Positions 37,868-48,590 of a DNA stretch of 64,000 bases are shown here, piece after piece. The translations under genes and the position numbers were made by a program. Within the stretch, counting starts at the first letter, position 1, and every line of letters begins with the position of its first letter. Below the pieces are notes generated by a model that was given only the letters and a program-made list of their open reading frames with translations, did no database searches and had not been told where the DNA came from. Origin of the DNA: Istiophorus platypterus (lineage: Eukaryota; Chordata; Actinopteri; Istiophoriformes; Istiophoridae); the NCBI GenBank assembly GCA_016859345.1, contig CM029119.1, positions 5,025,609-5,089,608 on the forward strand, read 5' to 3'.

Positions 37868-38820
37868 AGCCATGGCAGTGTTGATGTGATGCCACACTTG
37901 AGGCTAGTTTATACACACTGTCCATCCTTGTAAGCATCTGGGAATAGCAACAGATAGCATTAGAAGAGAACAAAACAAATCACAGCCCTGCCAGGGAAGT
38001 CAAACAGAGAGAAGGAGAAAGGGAGGATGGATAAAAGTAGACAGGGAAGGAGTGAGACGGAGGGACAGTGAAGCGTAGCAGAGGAGAGCGGAACAAATCT
38101 CCCCCTTAGGACTTTCCCACTGTTGGTGACTCTGTGGCACATTCCCTCCATCTGTCTGCTGCGATGCCTATCATCCTTTCCTTCATTCCTTTGCGCGGCC
38201 TCTCCTTGCCTGTTTAGATCTAAAGAGCAACACAACTGATTTAGCCCTTGACAGTGAAGCGGCTTGGACTTGTTGGGCTTGGGTGGCAACTTCAGGTAGA
38301 AATAAAGAGGGATGACAGGACATGAACAGAGACCAAATCTGGGGTTCCAATTGAGTATTTCATGCCATCAATAAGGCGGCAAATTCGACAGGCTGAGCAT
38401 AAAGTTTACAATAATTCCTCCGGTATCACAATAAAGCCCGTGTACTACGGTACCTAGCGTCCTGACTGGCAAAGGGTTATACCGTAAACAGGAAATGTTG
38501 TCCTGGGTTAGAACTGACCTGAATTTGGTAAAGCTATTACTCACAGAACCACATAATCACATGGTCATTGCACAATGAGTTGGGATTATTTTGTGACAAA
38601 CACTTTATTTACTTTTAGAAGATATTTAGTATCTTCAACTTTAGGGTTATCTCTTCATTTTTTGTCAAGGAAAGCTGTTTAAAAACCCTTTATACTCTTT
38701 CCACTCTCACGGGTGCTTTCACCTGTTTCCATGTGGCTGTCAGCATATTGTGCTTGACTGATATTTCCGTAAATTTCATGCAAGTCTTGTGTCTTCAAAC
38801 ATTTCATCATAGCTATGGGA
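37866..38820. other. non-coding stretch, nothing recognised
   Basis: Purine-rich around 38000-38095, otherwise ordinary. The 109-codon minus-strand frame at 37960-38289 is partly low-complexity and unsupported. Confidence 0.5.
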
Positions 38821-38837
38821 TTTTTTTTTTTTTTTTT
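38821..38837. repeat. poly-T run, 17 nt
   Basis: Seventeen consecutive T, about 130 bp before a family D repeat copy. It is not clear that the two are related. Confidence 0.95.
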
Positions 38838-38967
38838 ATCAATCTACACGTGTTGTGTGACTGCACCATTACATCATAGGAAATATTCTAAAAGCCCTTT
38901 TTATGCTTATTTCTCCAGAATTCAGCCTGAAGTATTTGGTGCCATGGAAACTTTGGGAATCTGGCCT

Positions 38968-39375
38968 GAATTTAAAGCTGCACCAGTCAATATTTTTCAG
39001 ATTAACGGTGGATCACAGGGCATTGTCAAATGGGAAAAATGTCACTTTGTAGCAGCAAACTCACAGAGATTAGTCACCCAATAGCATTTTCCCTAAGCAC
39101 TACACTTTTAGCCTGTTTTAGCCTGTTTTAGCTCATTATTTAGGTTTTCTGGTCTTATCTCATCAGCTTCTTTTCCAGCCAAATCACGAAACTGTAATCA
39201 GCAAATTGCTGAAAGCAGATCAACCCACTCTATACTACCTGCTGTGCATGAAACAACAGGCTAACAAAGTTAGCAACTAGTTTAAAAACATAGCTGGCCA
39301 TTTTAAACTGCAAAATTGCGCTAATAGTGAAAATGGGTCTAATTTTCATCAGGTGTCCAGAGACATGACACCTAA
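38968..39375 (+). repeat. interspersed repeat, family D, copy 1
   Basis: Begins AAAGCTGCACCAGTCAATAT and contains GTAGCAGCAAACTCACAGAG, CCCACTCTATACTACCTGCT and GTTAGCAACTAG. It aligns with 46.49 kb at its start (AAAGCTGCAC(T/C)A(A/G)T(A/C)AATATTTTT) and near its end (ACAAAG(T/A)TAG(C/A)AACTAG). An internal TAGCCTGTTT tandem lies at about 39108-39130. From memory it is a repeat common in percomorph fishes. Confidence 0.7.
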
Positions 39376-40464
39376 GAACTGAAAAAAACATTGCTCTGCT
39401 GGATATGTTAATACACAACCCTTTGCCAATGCACTGGCTATAAAAACTTTAAAAGGTGATTATAGGCCACACATTGTGTTTTTAGCCTGTTCAACTGCCC
39501 CAAATTGGCAAAAAAAAATGTATTAATGCCGCTTCACGATAAATTTCAAGATAAAGTTTTAGTGCCTTTTGGTTGCACCACATGAGTTTGTGAGGATGAA
39601 TTCAGAGCAGAGGACTCAGCAGAGATTGACAGGTTAAAAAAATGTGTAATCAGTCAGGGAGACAGACTTTATGCCATAACTTGATTTTTAGCACTGCAGG
39701 CTTTAGCCAAGCGCTGAGGCGTGATGTGGAGTGTGTATACATGCTTTCATAAATATGTCCTCCCAAATGAGTGAAAACGTGAGGAGCAAAAACAAGAGCC
39801 ATAGAAAAAATAGAAACACAAAGTCCATGGAACTATAAAGCTTAGTCATCTGACAGAGTTTAGGCATGTCTGTGAATAATACCCCTCCCAGGATCAAAAA
39901 CTAAACAGGGCAGACGTGTGGGGACAAAAACAGAAATTTGCTTCATGCTCGGGAAACCAACTTAGAATCCTCTTAGAATCAAGTTATTAATTTAGCTTGT
40001 TCTACAGACATGCATATGCATAGTGCAGAGATAAAATACCACTTAAAACTGGTGCTATAACAATTTCCATTAATTTGACTCTTTGCTATTACTGTTATTT
40101 TTCCTCCCCGAGCTGCATTTAGGATTAAAGCGTTTATATAAAGATGTTTAAACCAGTGGAATGGTGAGTATAAATCCTGGTGAGCTGTAAGCATTGTCAG
40201 AAGACAGGAGGGAGGAGGAGAGGGCGAGTGAGTGATGATCTTTATCTAGATTACTGTGGGTGCGTGGTGTGTGTACGTGAGCATGTGTGTGTATGTGAGA
40301 TGAGTCATCCTCAACCTTAAACACCCCCTATAATCACAACATCAACATAGCTGAAGACGCTTGGTGCTGGCACAAACATTCCCACACTTATCTGACAGTG
40401 GATGGGGACATGAGCAAATTTACTTGTATGCTTGTGCATGTGGTGTGTGCATCGGCGTGTTGTG

Positions 40465-40465
<1 letters not shown>
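39376..40465. other. non-coding stretch, possible repeat tail at start
   Basis: The first 160 bp may continue the family D copy. CTTAGAATC doublet at about 39963-39980. No gene. Confidence 0.45.
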
Positions 40466-40505
<40 letters not shown>

Positions 40506-40517
40506 TGTGCGTGCGTG
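40466..40517. repeat. (TG)n joined to GCGCGTGTGCGTGCGTG
   Basis: TG units at 40466-40500 pass into a GC/GT alternating part rich in CpG at 40501-40517. Strictly alternating purine-pyrimidine sequence of this kind has high Z-DNA potential. Confidence 0.95.
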
Positions 40518-40580
40518 CTTCGTAGTCGCGTCTTGGTAGCGTGTAAGTTTTTGATGATGATTTGTTTTTGTGTTATTTAG

Positions 40581-40597
40581 TTTTTTTTTTTTTTTTT
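40581..40597. repeat. poly-T run, 17 nt
   Basis: Seventeen consecutive T just after the TG/GC tract. Confidence 0.95.
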
Positions 40598-41144
40598 CAA
40601 ATCTTATCTAAATTTTCTTTCACACAATCTCTCCTCTCTCCATCACTCTAAGTACGAACCAACGAAAAAAAAAACTCGTGTTTTTCTGTGTATGTTTTTG
40701 TGTGTGTGTGTTCTCAGTGAAGTTTCTAGAGGTATTTGTTGGAGTCAGGTAAGCAATGCTGAATAAAATCTTACTTAAAAGTGGCCGCAAGTCAAAAAAC
40801 ACCCATTGAAACAAGATTACACTTAAAGTAAAACTTTAGATTGTTTTGTTTCTATTAACCCTTTCTCCATCAAAAAAATCTCATTCTCTGGGCTTCATAC
40901 GGCTGGAATCGGTGCAAGCTGCTCTTTCCACTGATTAATAACAAAATTTATGCTTTTCTTTTAGAATCTAAAGTTAATCCAGTTGTCTGTGTATTCATGG
41001 TAACCTAGCAAACAGTATACATATTAAAATGTAGGTGGGAAATACCAGAGATCACAGACTTAAGGGCACTTATACTTCCTGTTTGCATCACCCACAGTTT
41101 GATGGGAATTATAGTACTAAAAGAAAAAACAAAAACACAGGAGA
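40598..41144. other. non-coding stretch, nothing recognised
   Basis: Ordinary sequence with a short TG run near 40697-40710. No gene. Confidence 0.5.
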
Positions 41145-41270
41145 AATTAAAATCCTTGGAAATTATCTTCTTATGTTTAGTCTACAAAATGTCAGTAAAT
41201 TGTATAAAATCACAACAGGTCACTTAGTCATTTTTGGTTGAAAAATTGAACTCTCTCTTAATCTCCCAAT
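41145..41270. repeat. possible worn repeat, family E, other part
   Basis: ATTATCTTCTTATGTTTAGT, CTACAAAATGTCAGTAAATTG and a later TTTTTGGTTGAAAAATTG recall the front half of the repeat whose back half is at 11.03 kb. The two copies do not overlap, so this depends on memory only. Confidence 0.4.
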
Positions 41271-41935
41271 CTGATTAATTGAGTAATAATTTCCTTTTTT
41301 TTTTTTTGTCAAAACTAAGGCTCAGAACGTCTATCAGAATGATTCTTCTAGTTCTGGAACACTCACACTCTCCTCTATCTATTTTTATACTGATATTTGC
41401 TGTTTGTGCTGGAAAGCTTTGGATAAACCAGCAAAAAAGAAAATGAACAAATTTGAAAAATCTTTTTTTATCGATAAAATGTGTGTTTACACATCTGTGC
41501 ACTCTAAAGTGAACATGTGTGACCCAGGGTAAGATGTTTCTGGAGGATTTTCAAATGACAGCATATCTGAGTCGCCTAACACATGTAGTTCTATCAGCCT
41601 GTATATAAGAGGGCTGATGACTGCAAAAACACAGTCTATGGTTCAAATGGTTAAAACTAACCTACTGCCTAACATGGCAAACACAGCAGTTAAACTATAC
41701 ACTGCTTTTGAGCGTCTCTCTTAAAAATTCTACTCCTGAATGAGTGCGTTAGACGTATTTTAAGTGTGTTTAAATGTCAGTGTATTGTTCCTTCAGTAAC
41801 TGCAATGGTGTAGGCCAAGTACAGCCCCTCTGGGATTAATCTCATCATGTGTGTATCTGTGTCCACATTCACGAGTGTGCAGGTCTGACCGGAGCATGCC
41901 CTGTGTATGCGTGTGTGTTTACTGATGTGGAGAGG
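41271..41935. other. non-coding stretch with T12-type run
   Basis: A T-rich run lies at about 41295-41308. No gene or recognisable repeat otherwise. Confidence 0.5.
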
Positions 41936-41962
41936 GTGTGTGTGTGTGTGTGTGTGTGTGTG
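41936..41962. repeat. (TG)n microsatellite
   Basis: About 27 bp of TG. Confidence 0.96.
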
Positions 41963-42060
41963 GTGCTCAGAGTGGACATTGAGGAGAGCCATTAGAGAGA
42001 GACAGCTACTGATTAGGGTTTAACTTCCACTCTACTTCACTTATCACAACCAAACAAACA

Positions 42061-42159
42061 TACACACACACACAAACACACAGACACACAAACACACAAA
42101 CACACGCACGCACGCACGCACGCACGCGCGCACACACACACACACGCACACACACACAC
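42061..42159. repeat. CA tract with (CACG)n core
   Basis: CA units with CAAA and CAGA variants flank a run of about seven CACG tetramers and CGCG at 42103-42130. This is the most CpG-dense spot in the window and is strictly alternating purine-pyrimidine, so Z-DNA-prone. Retained CpG suggests recent expansion or low methylation. Confidence 0.95.
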
Positions 42160-43059
42160 TAACTCATACACAGACAGACACACTCCTGCTCAGATAGCGG
42201 GTGGTTAGTTTATTAGCCTCTTTGCCACTTGTACATGCATGTGTCTGGGCACTTGTATCACCTTATACACATGTTATGTGTGCAGTTGTGTGCATCTTAG
42301 TGTGTGTATGCACATCTGTGTATCCATGTACACAAATACTTAAACTTAAGTGCATATGTGCATATATGTGACTGTGTGTTTGTGTTATCAGGGCTGCTGC
42401 AGATCCTCTCAGGCCTGGAGAGTACCTAAGTCTGGTAGTGAAGTACTGAGGTTGAGGCTGGCGTGATTAGGAAGAGATAAAAAGCAGCAGCCAAGAGACA
42501 CACAACAACACTGCATGAGGCACAACAACAGAACATTCACTTTCACCATGTCTAACTGCTCCAACTTTTATTTAGCCAGGGAACATAAACAAAACACTTG
42601 CTTTTGAGGAAAAATTCCACTTCTACACTATGATGCATCACTTACGTCAAAGCTGCTCAGTCCCTTTAACTGTCTGCTCTCCCAGTCTGTTACAAGCATC
42701 TAATGTAGCTTGGAAGACATAGTCTAACAGCAGTAACTAATTTTACGTGCTTTTAAGGTCAAAGGTGGCAAGTGGAGTTTAGATTTTACTTTAGCAGAAA
42801 ATAAACCCATAAATGTCTCTACGTGAAATACAACCCACTTCTGTGGCAACAATTATATGTCTGGAAAGGAGATAAATGGAGAATTTCTTTTTCTTTAGGT
42901 GCACCTCTTAAGCAATTTTGTACAGTAGGAATGACAAGAAATGTTAAGATCTACAGTTGTGGTGAAAAAAGAAAACTTTGTTGACACTTCACCTGGACTA
43001 AAAAATCTCTCTTCTATATGCAGAGACTCCTAGGTTAAAAACAAAGTCCTGATAGGCAA
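42160..43059. other. non-coding stretch, nothing recognised
   Basis: TG-biased around 42230-42390, then ordinary. No gene. Confidence 0.5.
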
Positions 43060-43335
43060 GTACCACCACTCGGCAGCCATCTTGATGATAACCCGGCAGT
43101 TATTTTGGGCTAACAAGATCAGGCCCCTATCTAAATGAATGGAGAGAGAGCTATAACTTCATTTTCAGTGGTCATGTGGACTTAAAAATGCATGAATAGA
43201 ATCACTAATCAAATCTGATCAAAACCAGTTCAAAATATCGGTGACTTTGCCACATAAACTGGTTGAAAATATTTTATTTATACAGGTTATACTTGAGGAC
43301 TGAATTTGCAAAAACCGATACACGATATCTGTTGA
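43060..43335. repeat. possible interspersed repeat, 'CGGCAGCCATCTTG' family
   Basis: Contains CCACTCGGCAGCCATCTTG, AATGAATGGAGAGAGAGCTA, TCAGTGGTCATGTGGACTTA and TCGGTGACTTTGCCACATAA. The phrase order matches my memory of a repeat spread through percomorph genomes. Only one copy is present here, so the call has no internal check. Confidence 0.5.
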
Positions 43336-43680
43336 AAAAACAAAATGGTTGTCATGAGTTTTTCTTAATACACAGCATTATCCAAACTCTTAATACATTC
43401 TGTCACAACAAATGTCACTGTTTGTAATCAAGGCTTTGCAAATTTATGTGTTACTGCAGATAACATCAAATGCCAGTGCTGTTCTTGAACATAATCCAAT
43501 AAATCCATTCAGCAAATCAGGTGACACAACATATCTGCAAAACTGTTCAGCCAGAGATGTCTGAAAAGGAATTTTGGTGGAACTTTGTCTTGAAGTCATA
43601 TTTTAAAATGGAAAACTTTGAAGAATCTTAAGAATCTTTGTTGTTATCTCCTTTAGGACAGAAAGGGTTTTATATCCATC

Positions 43681-43708
43681 ATAAATAAAAAAAAAAATAA
43701 ATAAATAA
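43681..43708. repeat. A-rich tract with AAAT units
   Basis: ATAAAT units around a run of about 13 A. Confidence 0.85.
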
Positions 43709-45738
43709 TGAAGTTTAATTTTGTTGAGTTGTTTTAAATCAATCAAAAAACTCAGCTGGAGTTTGATTGATATTGCCTAGACGGCACAATAATTAATAGA
43801 AAAACCATGATTCATGAAAGATTATTAAAAAAAGAGAGATATTTGTTTTGACAAATTAGTTCTTTACTTCTACTAAGCATGCGCAGGATTTCATGAGATC
43901 GGCTTCATTTTTTGGCTCAGTCCAGAATGCCGTGATGTGATGCTGTCAGCTCATCTCACCGGAGCTCTTGAACAATGCAAGAGTTTTTGTTAGAGCATCA
44001 GACAAGTGTTTGTTTTGTTAATCATTTTTCCTAGACAACTAGGACAACGTTTGACAGTAGAAAAGATTGTTAGCTTTTACTCCCTCATATTAACTGTCAT
44101 GAATCTCAAGTGTGCAGTTTCATCATTGCAAAAACTCGATTGGCTTGATATGTTTTCTGGTTCAGCTGTTATAAAACAGATGACTGGCTTGGCAGACGAT
44201 TTATATGCTTGGTGGAATATGTGTCATACAACAGCCATCTTTAGTGTTACAGACTTTTCTATTCAGGACTTTTTAAATTGTTTGTTTTTCTCTTATATTG
44301 TCTCTTTTATAAATCAAACTGTCCTCTGAAATGACTTCCCTCTTTGTGGTCCTGATCAAATAAGTGCTTACCTTACCAAACACTTCATAATAAGCAGGTT
44401 CCAGTTTCAAATTGTACATAATGATTTGATGTGCTAAAGCAGAACTAGTCAAATTTTGGGTACCTCAGCGCAGTAACTTTATTTAAAGGCTGAATTTAAA
44501 AGCTAAAAGTCTGTTTTGCTTTTGTGTGGGCAGGGGCTATTCCCATCGGGCCACAGCTCATTGGTCTCTTCTCAGAGGTCTCCAGGGGGGAACCAGAAAT
44601 AATGACCTGTGACCCCAGAGGCAGATGATAGAGGTTGTGGGACGGCTCTCTGACGTTAAAAAGTCTAGATAAACCGACTGTATTTACTCAGCTGACTGAC
44701 TGAAAACAGAGCCAGCAAATGGAAGCGAGGCGAGAGAAGATGGGAAACGAAATAGATCGACACAGAGAGGGTTGCAGAAATGTAAATTCACTGACAAACA
44801 GCAGAGCGACAGAGCCAAATAGCTAGACAGATAATGGAAAAGAGGTGGGAGGATCAGAAGATGAAAGAGAAAGTGACTATGATTCAATTGACCCTCTTAG
44901 GGATGCAAATGCAACTGAACTTAACGCTTCTACTTTGATCATTAGAGCTGGCGCAAATCGCTGCAATATAGGCTATAGAAATGTAAGAGAGAGAGAGGTC
45001 TCACAACTGTTCAAGTCCCGAGAGAGATGGAGTACAGGAGAGAAGAAGGGGTTAAGGCAAAGAGCGAAGAAGTACCATACAAATCAAAAAAGGAGGAAGA
45101 GCAAAAAGAGCAAGCAGAGGAAAAAGACACTGTGGTGGAAACACTGTCCTACTAAAGGAGAATTGCTCTTATTTTACTTATATTACACTCCAAAAGAAGG
45201 AAAATTTACTTTTAAGGATCTACAAGAGTTAAAGAAAAAAGGGAGATTCCACAATGTTCTCAGAGAAAAACATACTGATTTAATTAATAGAGAAAGAACA
45301 TTGTTGGAAATGATTTTTATGACTTCAAAAAGCTAAAAGGACAGGGTTCAAACCATATTGTTTTAAGTGGAAAAATTGGAAATTACAAAACGCACAAAGT
45401 AAAGCCAGATTTTTGTCCTTGGCTGACTAACCGTTCACTGGTAATAGCTCCAAATCTCTGATGCCAACATTTTGATGCTGGTGGAAAACCATCAACACTT
45501 GTATTAATTACCCAATGTGATCTGAGTCAAGTATATTATGTCAATAAAACCTAATGTATTTAGTGACTCAGTGCACACAAATGCTACTTAAGCTACGGGA
45601 ACAGGAGTGAGTGAAATTAGATGCTTCTGCTCTTGAAGAAACATTCTGGTTTCCCTAAGAAGACGTGGAAGAAGATCAGACCTTTGAAAAAGTGAAAATA
45701 AGTTACTATAGTGTAATTATGTGGTAGTGGTGGGAAAT
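43709..45738. other. non-coding stretch containing the longest open frame
   Basis: About 2 kb. The frame at 44845-45336 (+), 163 codons, is the longest in the window; its middle is Lys/Arg-rich (purine-rich DNA) and it resembles no known family. A 107-codon frame at 44006-44329 is also unrecognised. Neither has splice or promoter context I can support. Confidence 0.45.
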
Positions 45739-45762
45739 AACCTTTAAAGTCCTTTAAAGGTT
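45739..45762. repeat. perfect inverted repeat, 11-bp arms, 2-nt spacer
   Basis: AACCTTTAAAG (45739-45749) and CTTTAAAGGTT (45752-45762) are exact reverse complements around TC. Because TTTAAA is itself a palindrome, the same bases also read as a direct CCTTTAAAG doublet. A local duplication may therefore be the origin. Confidence 0.93.
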
Positions 45763-46490
45763 CCAGGTTTGAGCTGTGCACTAAACTGGGACTGTCCTCA
45801 GGGGAAAAATGAGGGTATTGGTTGTTTGTACAAATAATTTTAACAGCCAGTGGTTATGCTTTCATTGTCACTGGCAGAGTCCATCATTCCTGCACGGAAT
45901 TCAAACTGCTTACACACACACAAGGGATTCATTGGAAACAATGCATGCATGGGCTTTGACATGACCGTTCATAATTGAATGTAACTGATAGACACCTCAA
46001 TGTTCACTGATAACTCTCTGCAGCCATATAAGAGCTGTATCAAGTTACCAATGAGGAAAACGTAACATTTCCAACTGTTGCTGCTTCACATTAAATACAT
46101 TCAAATGGCAAACAACTGGGTGGCTTTTGCTGTTAATCCACTGTAGAAAACTTAATGTTTTTTTCATTGAGGGGAATAAAATTACTCTGAGGCTTGTGGT
46201 TTGTGCTGAGAGCATAACTGAACATGCTGATATGAGAAAACAACAGCAATGATGAAATGATCCTTTGTTTCCTTTACCTGACAAGGACCTTCTGTGGCTG
46301 TTGGACTGAAACCTTTCTGTCTCAGAAACAAAAGTGGAAGCAATGTGATGTTGTTATTGTGCTGCAAGGCCTCTGGGTTAACGGTTAAGTCAGGAAAGTG
46401 TTTGGCACTAAAAACTGCTGTTTGCATCCCATTTGCTACTAACAGTTCATGTTGATCTCTTTTTACAATTACTAAAATGTCTCCCAAACC
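45763..46490. other. non-coding stretch, nothing recognised
   Basis: Ordinary sequence. The overlapping minus-strand frames at 46045-46487 are unrecognised. Confidence 0.5.
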
Positions 46491-46840
46491 TTAAAGCTGC
46501 ACTAATAAATATTTTTATACAAACAAAGAATCAGATTATTTCATGTAATGTGAAGGGTTCACTCATAGTGACAAAACAAACAGATGATTATCAGCCAACT
46601 CAGCTGTTCCCTTATGATCTATGGAGCATTATAATGATTTTTGACTCAGTGTTTGGGTTTCAACTGTAATGTTTTGGTTAAGTTTCATGGTTCTCCATGT
46701 CCAGCTTGAGCAGATAGCTGTTTTCAGTAAAAAACAAAACAAAACAAAAAACCTCTGATGAAAAAACTGTCCCTCCCCCTGCCCAGCACCAAATGTCAGA
46801 TGACAAAGATAGAAACTAGCTGGTGAGTATAGTGGAGAAT
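46491..46840 (+). repeat. interspersed repeat, family D, copy 2
   Basis: Starts TTAAAGCTGCACTAATAAAT and ends with AGAAACTAGCTGGTGAGTAT and AGTGGAG, in the same order as the copy at 38.97 kb. The middle has diverged and carries an AAAAC-rich insertion near 46729-46750. No coding capacity. Confidence 0.65.
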
Positions 46841-46894
46841 TAAAAAAAAATCTAAAAACCAAGTGACCCAAAAAAAAAAAGTGAATGTTGATAA

Positions 46895-46924
46895 ACCTGA
46901 TAAATGAGCTTTCATTTATCAGGT
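46895..46924. repeat. perfect inverted repeat, 13-bp stem, 4-nt loop
   Basis: ACCTGATAAATGA (46895-46907) and TCATTTATCAGGT (46912-46924) are exact reverse complements around GCTT. It lies just after the family D copy and could be a small transposon scar or a hairpin; a microRNA is unlikely with so short a stem. Confidence 0.93.
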
Positions 46925-47939
46925 GGACATGACTTCATCTAGACACTAATGTTTCTTCATCTCTGCTGAATGTGTAAATAAACAACTGTTGGCTGAAATG
47001 TTTGCTAAAGTTTTACACCTTGATAGCAGCACTCAAGTAGCCAAAACATCCCCATATTCCAATTCCCTATAAGTCTTGTGCTTAGAGTAACCTTACCCAC
47101 AGCAGTAACAGACCAAAAAACAGTTATCAATCATTTTTATGATGGTCATTTTTAACTTCGTTGGAAGGCACTGACAAACAATGTTGTCCTGCTGATAGAG
47201 GCACCAGGTCAAAAAATAGGGACAGCATTGGATGTTTTGGAGAGCACTGACAAACACAATTAATTTCATCATTTATTTTGGAGGACTTTTTGGCTAAATT
47301 TGATCTTTCAGCAAGTAGCTGATTCCACGTTCAAAAGCCAAAAGTCTGTTCTATCAGATCAATTCATCTTCTGATGCACAAACCACTTCGAAAACTGTTA
47401 ATGAATCAACGGCTATAAAAGAGGGGGAAAAAATCTTCAGATATTCCCTCGAAAGCCTTGGAAGAAAGCATGTCCAGTCTGCTCAGTTATCTGCTTTTTG
47501 CCCTCTTAGCATAATCGTCGCAGGCTGCCATCACTAGCTTTAACATGCTTCTCACGCCACACAGGGACCTCTCTGGGGTTTTCCCCATCTCCCCAGCACA
47601 GGGCACTGCCTCCCACTCCTCTTCCCCCCATCGCTTTATCCCTTCATGTGGGGAGATCATCTCTGGAGGTCTGCTTAGCTTTAAGTCATTCAGACCTGTG
47701 GTCCTTAGGGCTGACTGGGAGGTAAAACGAGCCGTTATGAATCAAACCATCACTCATTCACCTCCTCTTCTTCACTTTCTTTTCTCCCTTTTGCCTGCTC
47801 TGTTATTTTCTACTGTACAAATGTATTCATTGCTGTCCTGATCTGTGTTTTTTCACCCTCCTCTTCTCTCCCAGTGCCCCAGTCCTTCACCCTCTATCTC
47901 TATCTATACCAGCACATCAAAACAAACCATAACTCAAGA
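46925..47939. other. non-coding stretch, nothing recognised
   Basis: About 1 kb; CT-rich from about 47580 to 47900. The 98-codon frame at 47545-47841 is unrecognised. Confidence 0.5.
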
Positions 47940-48590
47940 TGGGCCACCACAGCCTCCCAAGAGTTCCCATAAAAGACACAGCCAAAAGAGAAGAGACAAG
48001 AGGAAAGGGAAGAGGATGGGGAGGGACCAGGAGGAGTGGGAGGGGACAAATCAGCAGATAACACTGAAATAATAAGAGAAGAAAACAGGATAGATAGCAG
48101 GAGAGCAAATGTAGGAAGTGGACATGATGAGGAAGCAATGACAGGTAAAAAAAACAAAAAAACAGGTGACTTGAGCAGCATGAAATGCTCTGTAGAGTCC
48201 TGTAAAAATGGGAAGATCAAGCACATCAAATAGATGTGGAGGTAGAGAAAGGAAGAAAAGAAGAGACTGGGGGTGAGGGGGGGGAAAGCAACAAATTGAC
48301 TGACTCAGGGGGGAATTGATTAGTGGACTGGAGCTGGGGAGAAATTCCTGCACAGCCAAGGAACTTCAGAGAGGAATGAAAAGAGAGAGAAACAGAGGGA
48401 GGATAAAGGAGAAGGAGGTAGCACCAAGTGAAAGGAAAAGACCGAGTGCGGTCAGGGGAAATGCAAGAAAGTGAGATGAAAGACTAAATTAAGGAAGGGT
48501 TGGAGGGAGGGGAGGAGGAGAATATTGGCAGACCGTAATTTAAAGCTGGTCACAGGGGGGTAAAAGAAGGGAGAGGTGGAGGGTGTAGAG
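47940..48590. repeat. long purine-rich domain
   Basis: About 650 bp in which the plus strand is strongly biased to A and G, with blocks such as GGGGGTGAGGGGGGGG (48269-48284) and AAAGAGAGAGAAACAGAGGG. It is the longest strand-asymmetric stretch in the window. Minus-strand frames here (up to 109 codons) give Leu/Ser/Pro/Phe-rich low-complexity peptides. Confidence 0.8.
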
